This document shows positions 11,069 through 21,011 of a DNA stretch of 64,000 nucleotides, one piece after another. Under the pieces are notes generated by a model. The model was given only the letters and a program-made list of their open reading frames with translations, was not told the DNA's origin and ran no database searches. This DNA is from Gonatopus flavifemur (Eukaryota > Arthropoda > Insecta > Hymenoptera > Dryinidae). The stretch covers positions 248,001 through 312,000 of the forward strand of contig JAFFJZ010000073.1 in the NCBI GenBank assembly GCA_018340375.1, given 5' to 3'. The translations under genes were made by a program, and so were the position numbers. Every line of letters begins with the position of its first letter. Within the stretch, counting starts at the first letter, position 1.

Positions 11069-12122
11069 AGAAATAGGATAAGAAGATTCCTCAAAATTAC
11101 AGAGGGGTTCAAGTGCTCAGATCTTACACGTCCACCCGCTACCATCGTGTATAAATACAACACTACGCCAACATTGTGTAATAATATTTTATGCCAATGA
11201 ATTATTCATTCCGCCGTAATTTTCTGTATCATTACCAGTGAAAATCACTTCCAGAAATCAAATATCCTCTGATTCTAATTCATTGAGGATTTAAATTCAT
11301 TCTTATCAATCATATAAACTTCTACCCTGAAGCTTCAATTGAATAGTGACTGTGGATGTTTCCAGGGCAACCTGATTCTTTTTTATTTGTAACCTAACCA
11401 ACCTCATTCTCTCCAATCTGAACTCATCAACGGTTTTGTGTCGTTTTGAATGTACAGAGATAAATATCAAATCAGTGAAACTCTCTTGTTTATGAAGTTT
11501 TTGTGATTGATTTTCTGCCGAATTATTCTATTGAGGAAGGACTTTTTCCTACATGTAATAACACAATGGAACGAAGGAGTTAAGGCGATCGTTGTTTCAA
11601 TCCATTTCAATATCCCTGTCACAAAAAATCTTCAGATCTTCGAACCTTATCTTCAAATCTGAGAAAAAAATATCATCATCTACCCTCTGATACCCGAATA
11701 TGTAGTAGATGCAGGAAAGACATGACTGTACTATCTTCAATGTCACCTTTGTACGATATCCAATCTGTTCAGATGGATACATGCGAGAATAATTCACTTG
11801 AGGTAGTTCCGCTTTATTATTCGATTCATCAAAAAAGTACACAGTATACATTGAGAAAAAAGATAATGGAGGCAACTACGCACGACAGTTGGATACGTTC
11901 AAATACAATCCTTCGTCAATTCAATTTGAATTCAAGGTTCATTCAAGTATTCGTAGTTGAGTCAACTACAAATCTAATTGAATCAAAGAAGTATTGCATT
12001 TGAACGTATCCAACTGTCGTGCGTAGTTGAGTCCACTATTTATTCTTCTCAGTGCAGCCCCAAAATGTTCTAATGAGGAGAAAACTGGGATAATTGAGAA
12101 ATTTCTATTATCTCTTAGGATC
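11069..12122. other. Non-coding interval with one fold-back MITE
   Basis: Apart from the hairpin at 11873-12029 I find no gene. Frames at 11597-11875 and 11722-12003 show no recognisable domain. Confidence 0.5.
11873..12029. repeat. Fold-back MITE, CAACTACGCACGAC ends
   Basis: CAACTACGCACGACAGTTGG with GATACGTTCAAAT on the left is mirrored exactly on the right. The stem is roughly 50 bp with a weakly palindromic middle. No target duplication is obvious. Confidence 0.7.
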
Positions 12123-13876
12123 AAACATTATTCGAAGAAGAGGATGATGTCCCACACCTTGGAATTAACGAGGGAGAAACTTTTGATATAAATGAAGAAG
12201 ATTTTGCCGTTCCATCAACAAAAATGTCTGAGAATTTCAATCGAAAGTGTCAAATAAAACATCATGAATCAGCTATTGAAGTTCTCGATCAAATCAAAGA
12301 AAAATTGAAACAGTCTTCCAGTTACTCAGAAGAGATTTTGCTCTCACCCTTGCTCCAAAATCATGGGGACGAAGGACATTGGCTACTGAATTCAACGCTT
12401 CGGAACGTCAAGCTAGGAAAGCCATACAGTTGGTAGCTGAAAACGGGATTCTAACATCACCAAATCCAAAGAGAGGAGGAAGGTTATCTTGCGAGATTGA
12501 AAATTCCATCATAGCATTTTACTTGGATGATGAAAATAGCCGGATATTGTCAGACATGAAGGATTATGTTTCGATCAAAACTAATGATGGAACGCGTGAA
12601 CATGTTCAAAAAAGATTGATTTTATGCAATCTTGCCGAATTGTATTCTTCATTCAAATTGAAGAATCCTACAGTTGATGTGAGCTTATCGAAATTTTTAC
12701 AGCTGAGACCTCGCAATTGTGTACTCGCTGGAGCTTCTGGAACTCATACCGTATGCGTGTGTGTTTATCATGAAAACGTGAATTTAATGCTAGATGTCAT
12801 AAGTTTACAAAAACTAACGTCTGCGACAGATTTCCCCATGACTTCTCACCATGATGCTATTAAAATGCTTGTATGTGATAATCCTACTTCTGAATGCTAT
12901 CTGAACGAGTGTTTACGCATGTCCTGGAATAGACAATTTTGAGGATTTTCTTCAATCGAATCTTACAGACCAGTACATTGAGAGAGTAGAATATCAAATC
13001 TGGCAACGAACTGATCGCAGCACTTTGAAAACTGAAATAGCAGACGCAGGAGATTTCGTGGAGGATCTCTGTGAACGGTTACATGAGTTTAAATCTCACG
13101 CTTTCATAGCAAAGGAGCAATCGTCCTTTCTTAAGATTCTCAAGGATAATTTGAAGGCAGGAGAATTCATAGTTACATGTGATTTTGCTGAAAACTATGC
13201 ATTTGTTGCTCAGAATGCTATTCAATCGTTTCATTGAAATAACAACCAAGTTACCATTTTCACAACAATAATTCATTACAGAACAGGTGAGTTAAGACAT
13301 CGCAGTATAGCAATTTTGTCTGATAATCTGACTCATGATGTGGTAGCTGTTTATGAATTTCAAAAAATTATTACAAAGTATTTGCAAGATGATTTTGAAT
13401 GTGAAAAAATCTCCTACTTCACTGATAGAGCATCGCAACATTTTAAAAATAAATATAATTTTGCACACCTTCTACATCATGAACATGATTTTGGAATTGC
13501 GGCTGAATGGCATTTTCATGCAAGTGCACGTGGCAAAGCACCTTGCGACGGTATTGGTGGAAATTTGAAGAGACTTGCAGCACGTGCAAGTCTGCAAGCA
13601 TCATCAAATGAAAATCAAATTTTGACTGCGGATGCTCTTTATCAGTGGGCTAAAGAACATTTGAAAGAAACTGTAATTTTTTTCAGTCCAAAGAGTACTC
13701 ATATAGAGGCTACGAAAGCACTCGAAAAACGATTTGCATCTGCAAAAACGATAGCACGAACTCTCGAATACCATTGTGTAATACCTATGGAACATCCATC
13801 GTTTATTCTTAAAACTCACTCTTCGGCAGTGCAATATGATATATTCCCAAAGATCCGAAGAAGGCATAAAAATTAA
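12123..13876 (+). pseudogene. Broken DDE-like transposon protein, superfamily uncertain
   Basis: The pieces at 12224-12340, 12379-12918 and 13025-13876 read as one protein of roughly 550 residues with a frameshift near 12340, another near 12918 and one nonsense codon at 13235-13237. The N-terminal half has a conserved block RQARKAIQLVAENGIL followed by KRGGRLS. The C-terminal half carries VTCDFAENY (Asp at 13181), YFTDRASQHFKNK (Asp at 13424) and GKAPCDGIGGNLKR (Asp at 13547). The spacing is D-x80-D-x40-D, which suits an RNase H-fold DDE/D nuclease. I recall multicopy uncharacterised insect and cnidarian proteins with the same motifs, possibly Sola-like, but I cannot confirm the superfamily. 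I found no short terminal inverted repeats immediately around the gene. Confidence 0.6.
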
Positions 13877-14377
13877 AGTATTGGAACAACCTTTCAGAAG
13901 GATCAGAAGATTGATAATTATAAATACTGCAAATTGTTTAATATCATTCTGTACATTCATGTAGTAATGATTCAATTTTGTAAATAATCAGAGTACTATA
14001 ACTTGTACAAAGAAAGTCACTACTTACAGGTACTTTTACCAGTTACAGTAGCCGCGTTTCCATAAAAATTGATTATCAATAAAAAGAAATTCAATGGGTC
14101 CAAGATGACAAATTGGTATGACTAATTATTACAATAATGTTCCAATAAAGTATGACGTGTTTTCTTCAACTGTGTGTCGTGGATCAATTATTCATTTGAA
14201 AGGGGTAATCTAGATGGTTGTATTGAGCAATGTGGTAGGCAAAATTGAGAAAATAAATTTGATAATTACTTTTTTCATAAAACAATACACTGAAAATCGA
14301 TGGTGTGATCGTCACGTACTCAAGGTACGATACGTACACACTTGGAACCCTGTACCTTGGGAAAATTTCTTCGTCCC
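13877..14377. other. Non-coding interval
   Basis: The interval is AT-rich and no gene is recognised. It separates the DDE-like pseudogene from the right-hand inverted repeat. Confidence 0.5.
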
Positions 14378-14822
14378 ATTCTCAAACCTATATGATTCTG
14401 AAGCTAAGGAATCAAGCTTTCGATTTATCAAGGTTTCATCAATATCAAAAGGGGCGCAGTGACCGAAAAATGCAAAAATACTTTCAAAAATCGAATTTCT
14501 ATGTGAAATATTCCTTCTGCATGAATGAAAGTATTTTTATCGTAAAATTTAGAAAAAATCCTAACAACATCAATGATAACATATTTTCATTAAATGGAAT
14601 TAATGAGGATGATGATTTTTCGAAAAAACGCAGATCAAAAAAATCTTGAAAATTTAAACCCCTGTACCACGAAAACCTGACTTCCTAGAAACCTGGTGTT
14701 AACACGATTTGAAGAGGGTCACTAGTACAACAAATTCATGGAATTTCATCAACATTGATGAGATTGAAATTTTCAAGTGGGAACATTCGGCGAATTTTAC
14801 CCCATATAGATAAAACCAATTG
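14378..14822 (-). repeat. Inverted repeat, right copy (second hAT 3' end)
   Basis: This is the reverse complement of 10742-11068 and includes the final codons of a second, opposite-facing hAT transposase that stops at about 14822. Compared with the left copy it contains about 100 bp extra near 14455-14560. The two hAT tails therefore face each other across the DDE-like pseudogene. Confidence 0.7.
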
Positions 14823-15317
14823 TTACAATTGTCGTATCAGTCAAAATATGTTGAAGAAAATGGCATCTGAAAAATGTAATATTAAGGAAAACTCATGAAG
14901 CGTATTTAGAAAAAGTAGTTGCGATAAAATATATTATGAAGATACGATTGGAAAATTCATAAAGCGTATTTAAAAAAAAGTGATTGTAATAAAATATACT
15001 ATGGAGACTTCCCAGTAAACCCTGAGTTCTTAAAGATGAATATAAGATATCCGATGAAAGAAACCTTTAAGATGTGTCTAAAAGATGTCTTATAGATGTA
15101 TATCAGAAATCTTCAAAAAGATATCTTACAGATGCCTGTATAAGATATCTGAAATATATCTGAAAAATCGATTGCATCAGAGTTCTTAAAATATCATCTA
15201 TAAGACATCTTTCAGAACTTCATCTCTGAAAAGATGGCGTCTACCGACTTTGCCTTTTGCATCACTTTTCTGCCTCATTCTCTCGCGTGCAGTACGTGTC
15301 AAATGTTGAATCTTATA

Positions 15318-17349
15318 CAGGGTGGGGCATTTAAAGTGTCGCGGGCGTTTTTTCCAAAAATAAAATGAGATACGAGAAAATTTTTCGGACAAACATTGTA
15401 GGGTATCGAGGGGGACATCCGATGGTGGCCTTGGCTTTGACCTCAAATCTCATCTTCAAGGGCATTCTGAGGTCAACTCTTGTTTTTTAAATAGCATCTT
15501 ATATTTTTTACTGCAGATTTGGATTCTAGGTCAAAAACCAAGAAACTTTTGTCTGAACCATTTTCCTGAAATCCGCGAAGATGGCGCTCTAATCGATATT
15601 GTTCCATACTGAATCTGACATTAGAATAACTCGAAAACGAAGGGTCTTGGAGGAGAATGTTTCGGACAAAAGTTGTCTGATTCCAAGGGGGACCCCTTGA
15701 ACTGAAACGGAGGTGATGGGGTATAACAGACAAAACACAACACATTTCAATCGTCTACATCACTTGGATAATTTTAATGCAGTAGATGCTCAAAATGATG
15801 GCCTTCGACTTCAATACACATTTCAAAACGTTTTACAAAAGATTGCTGAACTCGTGCTAAAATATCTTCATTGATGCTCGCGCATGCATTGATGATTCGT
15901 CGACGCATATTCTCAGGTGCAGTCGGTGCTTGTTGATAAACTGTATCTTTTATGTATCCCCATAAAAAAAAATCTGGAGAAGTAAGATCCGGAGAACGGG
16001 CAGGCCAATGAACTGGTCCACGACGTCCTATCCATCGTCCAGGATAATCTCTGTCCAATATTTCTCGAGCTGTGACTGCATAATGGGATGGACAACCATC
16101 GTGTTGATACCACATATTCAATCGTTCCTGAATAGGTATGTCTTCAAGTAATGTTGGAAGTACTTGATCTAAGAAATGTCTGTACTTCTCTCCATTTAGC
16201 GTATCTGCAATGAAGTACGGTCCAATTACTCGAGATCGAAAAATACCCCACCAAACATTCACAGCCCATTGTCTTTGATGCTCTACTTGACGTAACCATC
16301 TTGGATTTTCTGTCGCCCAGTAATGCATATTATGTCGATTTACTTGACCATGATTGGTGAACGTCGACTCATCAGAAAATAATATGTTGATGAAGTTGTT
16401 ATTGTGCATTTGCGCTAGACCCCATCGACAAAACTGTACACGATTTTCGAAATCATCACCGTGAAGGTCTTGATGCAAACAAATGTGATACGGATGGAAT
16501 TTGTGACGTTTCAGTATTCGAAGAACACTTCTTCGAGAAATTCCCGAATGGAGTTCAATTTCACGAGAGCTCATGTGTGGATTATTGGCTACTGCAGCTA
16601 GTACATTAACTTCCGCATTTTCTCCGCTAACAGTTCTCATTCGATGTCGTTTTTCCCTTGTAACACTTCCCGTTTCTGAGAATAATTTTGTAATGCGTTG
16701 AAAATACCTAATGGATGGCGTTGTTCTTTCAGGAAATCGTTCTGCATACAAGTCATATGCTTGTCTGGGGTTCTTATGCACTTCACCGTAAATGTAGATC
16801 ATATCGATCTTTTCAGAAACCGTGTATCGGATATCCATGATTTTCAATTTGTCATAAACCAAGTAATAATCAAATGTAACTGACAAACTGACTTTCAAAA
16901 TCGTGAATTTTCACTGAACCCCGTCGTTTGTTTACATCGCGTGAGCTCTGAATGGTGGTAATGTAGACGATTGAAATGTGTTGTGTATTGACAACTTTTG
17001 TACGAAATATTCTTTTGCAAGACCCTTCGTTTTCGAGTTATTCGAATGTCAGATTCAAAATGGAACAATATCGATTAGAGCGCCATTTTTGCGGATTTCA
17101 GGAAGATGGTTCAGACAAGAGTTTCTTGGTTTTTGACCTAGAATCCAAATCTGCAGTAAAAAATATGAGATGCTATTTAAAAAACAAGAGTTGATCTTAG
17201 AATGCCCTTGAAGATGAGATTTGAGGTCAAAGCCAAGGCCACCATCGGATGTCTCCCTCGGTACCCTACAACTTTTGTCCGAAAAATTTTCTCGTATCTC
17301 ACTTTATTTTTGGAAAAAACGCCCGCGACACTTTAAATGCCCCACCCTG
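15318..17349 (-). mobile_element. Tc1/mariner-superfamily element with long TIRs
   Basis: The ends are CAGGGTGGGGCATTTAAAG and its complement, flanked by TA. The inverted repeat continues inward for roughly 400 bp (15318-15760 against 16961-17349). The right arm is about 40 bp shorter, lacking a segment near 15680-15725. The single gene on the minus strand is uninterrupted. Long inverted repeats, a TA target and an open transposase suggest a recently mobile copy. Confidence 0.85.
15774..16898 (-). CDS. Transposase, DDE_3-type, D-x41-D
   Basis: This is an intact frame of 374 codons. The likely true start is the internal Met at about 16838 (MDIRYTVSEKIDM), leaving 354 residues. The N-terminal helix-turn-helix region is like the DUF4817 family seen in many insect transposons (HKNPRQAYDLYAERFPE, then SIRYFQRITKLF). 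A second helix-turn-helix follows (MSSREIELHSGISRRSVLRIL). Catalytic residues are visible in FSDESTFTNHG, YQHDGCPSHY and SPDLTSPDFFLWG, with 41 residues between the second and third Asp. It would cut and paste the element at TA dinucleotides. No stop or frameshift is present, and all three acidic residues are kept. Confidence 0.85.
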   Translation of the reverse strand: MKVSLSVTFDYYLVYDKLKIMDIRYTVSEKIDMIYIYGEVHKNPRQAYDLYAERFPERTTPSIRYFQRITKLFSETGSVTREKRHRMRTVSGENAEVNVLAAVANNPHMSSREIELHSGISRRSVLRILKRHKFHPYHICLHQDLHGDDFENRVQFCRWGLAQMHNNNFINILFSDESTFTNHGQVNRHNMHYWATENPRWLRQVEHQRQWAVNVWWGIFRSRVIGPYFIADTLNGEKYRHFLDQVLPTLLEDIPIQERLNMWYQHDGCPSHYAVTAREILDRDYPGRWIGRRGPVHWPARSPDLTSPDFFLWGYIKDTVYQQAPTAPENMRRRIINACASINEDILARVQQSFVKRFEMCIEVEGHHFEHLLH

Positions 17350-17359
17350 TATATAAAAA

Positions 17360-17640
17360 TGTTATATATTAGAATTCAAGGGATTCAAAGGTGCAATTGA
17401 CCTGTTCATGGGATAAAAACTCACCAAATAAGTGTATGATATTTTATTCGTATATTCGTTGGATGTCATTGTATACTTTTTCAAAATCAGCATTAGTAAA
17501 CATTACCGGCATTCCTAACCTTGCTCTTTACCGTCGTTTACATATCTATATTATGCAAAAAAAATATCATACACTTACTTGATGACATCTTATCCTATTT
17601 ATAGGCGCAATTGCACTTCTTGAATATCTTGAACTATTAC
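17360..17640. repeat. Fold-back MITE
   Basis: GGTGCAATTGACC with AAGTGTATGATATTTT on the left is mirrored by AAATATCATACACTTACTT and GGCGCAATTGCAC on the right with moderate divergence. No gene is present. Confidence 0.55.
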
Positions 17641-18170
17641 AATAATGAATTTATGAACCTGAATGTATGAATTTGCAGCGGGCTGTCTTCTCCTCGAAAC
17701 ATCTTCATCGAATTCATGTATCGATTCCTTGGCGAAGTTAGATCTCATAATTTTTCATAATTTCTCATAAAAGTGACAATTTTTCATATTTCCTCATAAA
17801 TTACTAATTCGGTAAGAAAGATCTAATATTTTCTCCTTGAACTTGTACCAAATGAGGAAATATAAAGATTCATGACTTTCATAAGAATTATGAAAAATTA
17901 TGATAAACATTACCACCAGGGTTTTTGTATGACTTCTGAAATATATCATTTTTCGGATTTCTAATTCTGCTCTCCCACAAGACCTCATTAAGATATCTTA
18001 AAAAAGCTCCTGAAAGATCTCTTTTCAGATATCTTAAAGATATATAATAGTGTTGCGTCCGATATCTTTATGATATCTCAAAGATCTCTTTCGGGAGAAA
18101 TTTTAAGATATCTTACAAAATTTTCAGACATCTTTCAGATATCTAATAGAAATCGGATTGTCTATTTGGG

Positions 18171-19550
18171 TTTTAATTGGTTGAAAAGCTGATCCGGATC
18201 AGGATCCTGAGAACTTTCGAACCACTTATTGTAAAATTATCGAAAAAGTAAAAATACGTTGTGAAAAAAGTTATTTATATTAGCGTGGTATATTTCCGAT
18301 TTCCAATGAACCTTTCATAGGCACAGAGATTAAATGGAAGTTGCTTCCCTGAATTCGAAAGAAGGGATTGTTTCCACAAATAGAACACACGGGTAGAGCC
18401 TCAGGCTGGCCTCCCATGGCCTGAAATTTCTAGGCGACGAAATGAAATCCGAAGACCCAATTGGTTCGTGAATAGTAACTTACTAGAATTCCTTGAAAAT
18501 CCCCTAAAAATTCCGGTCTATGTGAGAGTGCCCTCAAGGTCCCGGCTTGATGATATTCCCAGGGAACATCAACTCAAATGAACAATTTTCAGACGGATTT
18601 CAGCATCGACGTACGGTCCTTCCATTGAAATAAATTTACATGGACAAGCCAACACAAATGATTGACGAATGAGAAAAATTGTTGAAGTATTATCAGTAAC
18701 TGGGTTCGATGAGTGGATACTAGCGTCGGTAACTCGCGTCATTGATTAGGAAGAGACAGAATCATAAGACAGAAAGAGAAGTCTGATACCGTCGCTGGTA
18801 TCCTCTTAAACACACTCCGAATTGCCTCAACTTGCTGCAAATATTTATGATTCGAGACTTCCAGTTATAAAAATGACGTGATTGGTTTGGTGCAAGCAGA
18901 GATGAATTGGATTGCTAACGAAATGTTGAAAACAGTAAGGTAGGAAGTGCCTGAAAGGCCATTTACCCGAAAGCGGTAAAGTCTGCGACTATTTCAGGAG
19001 GGCTAGGAACTTCTGGTAATCATCCTTGAATCCACGAATCGTTGTCTTCCAGGTGAATGCAATTTCGAGCACTTGCTACCTTACCTCAGTATGAAACGAT
19101 GAACGGAAAACGTGAAACGCGATATCGTTAGCAATCCCTCCAACTCATATCCGGGCAAGTTAGAGCAGCTTAGGGCACGTATAGCAAACAAACCTAGTAT
19201 ATCCGTGTGAATATCTTCAATCGAGGTACCGTACGGTGGCGCTGAAATCCATCTGAAAATTATTCATTTGAGTTTTTGCCACTGTTGCCAGTTTAGGGGG
19301 AACTAGGGTTTCTTCACTGGTTCTTCCATTCAAAAGGGTCGATTCATTGGTAGATTCCCTTAGAAACCCCGCCAACTTGGTAACTCTGGTTTATGCCCTC
19401 TGCATATTTCGAAACAATTCATCCTAGAAGTTCAATTCCTCGAAAACGTTTGATGACGTTATTTCGCTGATTTCTTGTAGATTCTTAAAGCCGAGCAAAT
19501 GAGAAGTTTTCGGGATGAGTTATTTCGGGATATTGTTAAGTTGAAATACT
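18171..19550. other. Repeat-rich interval without genes
   Basis: An inverted pair at about 18580-18640 and 19225-19276 (CAATTTTCAGACGGATTTCAGC-like arms) brackets 0.6 kb. That 0.6 kb includes sequence with a GTTTGTTTGCTATACG-like end near 19190, similar to the insertion in the tRNA relic at 4556-4692. No coding region is recognised. Confidence 0.5.
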
Positions 19551-19636
19551 CACAGACAGCACAAGAGTTCTGAAAGAGTTCTTCGTGAATACATTGTATT
19601 CATTATGAGCTTTTTTGGAACTCTTGTGTTAACTGG
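19551..19636. mobile_element. Very short class-C element
   Basis: The ends CAGACAGCACAAGAGTTC and the complement of CCCAGTTAACACAAGAGTTC enclose an 86-bp body built of AAGAGTTCTGAAAGAGTTCTT-type iterations. Confidence 0.45.
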
Positions 19637-20269
19637 GTTGAGGTTCTACTAATGATCAGTAAAATGTGTATGTGTAAGATTTTTTTGAGAATCTGAACAC
19701 TTCAACTTTTCATTGGCTAAAAATTCAGATCATTAAGATTCAGTGATGCCAGATGAAATGCGGAGCACAACGTGAAGACCGCAATATGAATGGTTGGCTC
19801 TACATGAAGTATCCAATCAGCAAAAACACCGCATCTTTCCTGACATCACTGTTAAGATTTCCCTTGCTGCCTTTTTTTTCTAAAGAATCATGCTACCGGC
19901 TTTTCAGTCCATCTCCCAATTTATCGATGCTATATCTCCCGACTTTCGTGTTCACGGTTTTGCATCACTGACTCGTAGCTTCGAAGTAGTCATCGGTTAC
20001 TAACCATTACTCACTATACAACAATATTGTTATTGTTTTAGTTTCATTAGCATTTAGGTAGAAAACCATAGAAAACTCCTCTTCGGAGTAAAAAGCGTTC
20101 TACTTTGGGAGGCTATACCTTTTTCTAATGATGTGATTTCATTAAGAAATTTTATATGAATGTGGTTTTGTTTTTCTATAACTGGCACCTAACCTATACC
20201 TGTAAGCTATGTTACCGTACCTTTATAATTTGCAATGAAGTTAACTATTGTACATTTTATGCATGAGTT

Positions 20270-20415
20270 CCCTAATAAAAATGATCTCCGAATTTTTCAT
20301 ATTTCTTTAAAAACGTCCGAAATCTGACAGAAATCTCTTCATTTCTCTCCGTTTCTGTCAGATTTCGAACAGTGAGAAAAATGCGGAGAAATGCAGAAAT
20401 CCATTTTCATTAGGG
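20270..20415. mobile_element. Class-A small element
   Basis: The ends are CCCTAATAAAAATG and CATTTTCATTAGGG. The 146-bp body repeats TCCGAAATCTGACAGAAATC in both orientations. The flanks read TT and TC, so a duplication is not certain. Confidence 0.5.
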
Positions 20416-20732
20416 TCTCTCTACCAGGGTTTTTGCAAATGTATATTTTTACTTGTAGCTCCGATCTTTCTCCTGTATATACGGATTTGGGATTTCCCTG
20501 CTATTTTTATATTATGGATTGTGATGAGAGGAATAAGAATTTTGCTGGATGCTGTCTGTAACTTTTAATACGTCTACTGAGTATTCCATGTGAGTTTAAA
20601 TTGTTTTCTTCATATTCATTCTTTCTTTATTTTGTGATATGTTGTATTTTTATGCAACTTACTTACTTAGTTGTAATTCTCAACTTTATTAAAAGAAATC
20701 ATGACTCACAATTAATAGTACGTACTAAGCAT

Positions 20733-20904
20733 CCCAGACAGCACAGCAGCCCTTGATGTGTGCATATATAACTCTTTTTGACCCTCGATAGTTTCAAACC
20801 CTCGCAGCACAAATCTCCTGATAACATCCTCAGGATATCCTTGGGACATTGCAATATCCCCAGTATCCCCTAAGGATGTTGCCAGAAGATTTTTGCTGTT
20901 TGGG
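20733..20904. mobile_element. Class-C small element
   Basis: The ends are CCCAGACAGCACAGC and the complement of CCCAAACAGCAAAAATC. The core is degenerate CCTCAGGATATCCTTGGGA-type repeats. Confidence 0.45.
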
Positions 20905-21011
20905 AACTCATCCTAAAATATTATGCTCCCTGGGATTTTGTTGCCATTCTGAATGTAATTTTGAAAAATTTTATGTTCAGCTATTTTTCTTGGACTGTAT
21001 GCATTCCCTTG

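Larger units (their letters stand above)
15008..18170. mobile_element. Class-C element with AAGATATCTTA core, split by later insertions
   Basis: The flanks at 15008-15235 and 17985-18170 are made of degenerate iterations of AAGATATCT and AGATGTCTT. The outer ends are CCCAGTAAACCC and the complement of CCCAAATAGACA. Between them lie the D-x41-D transposon at 15318-17349, a fold-back at 17360-17640 and a TTTTTCATAATTTCTCATAA-type repeat at 17740-17935. I infer one original minisatellite-like element opened by insertions. Confidence 0.5.
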
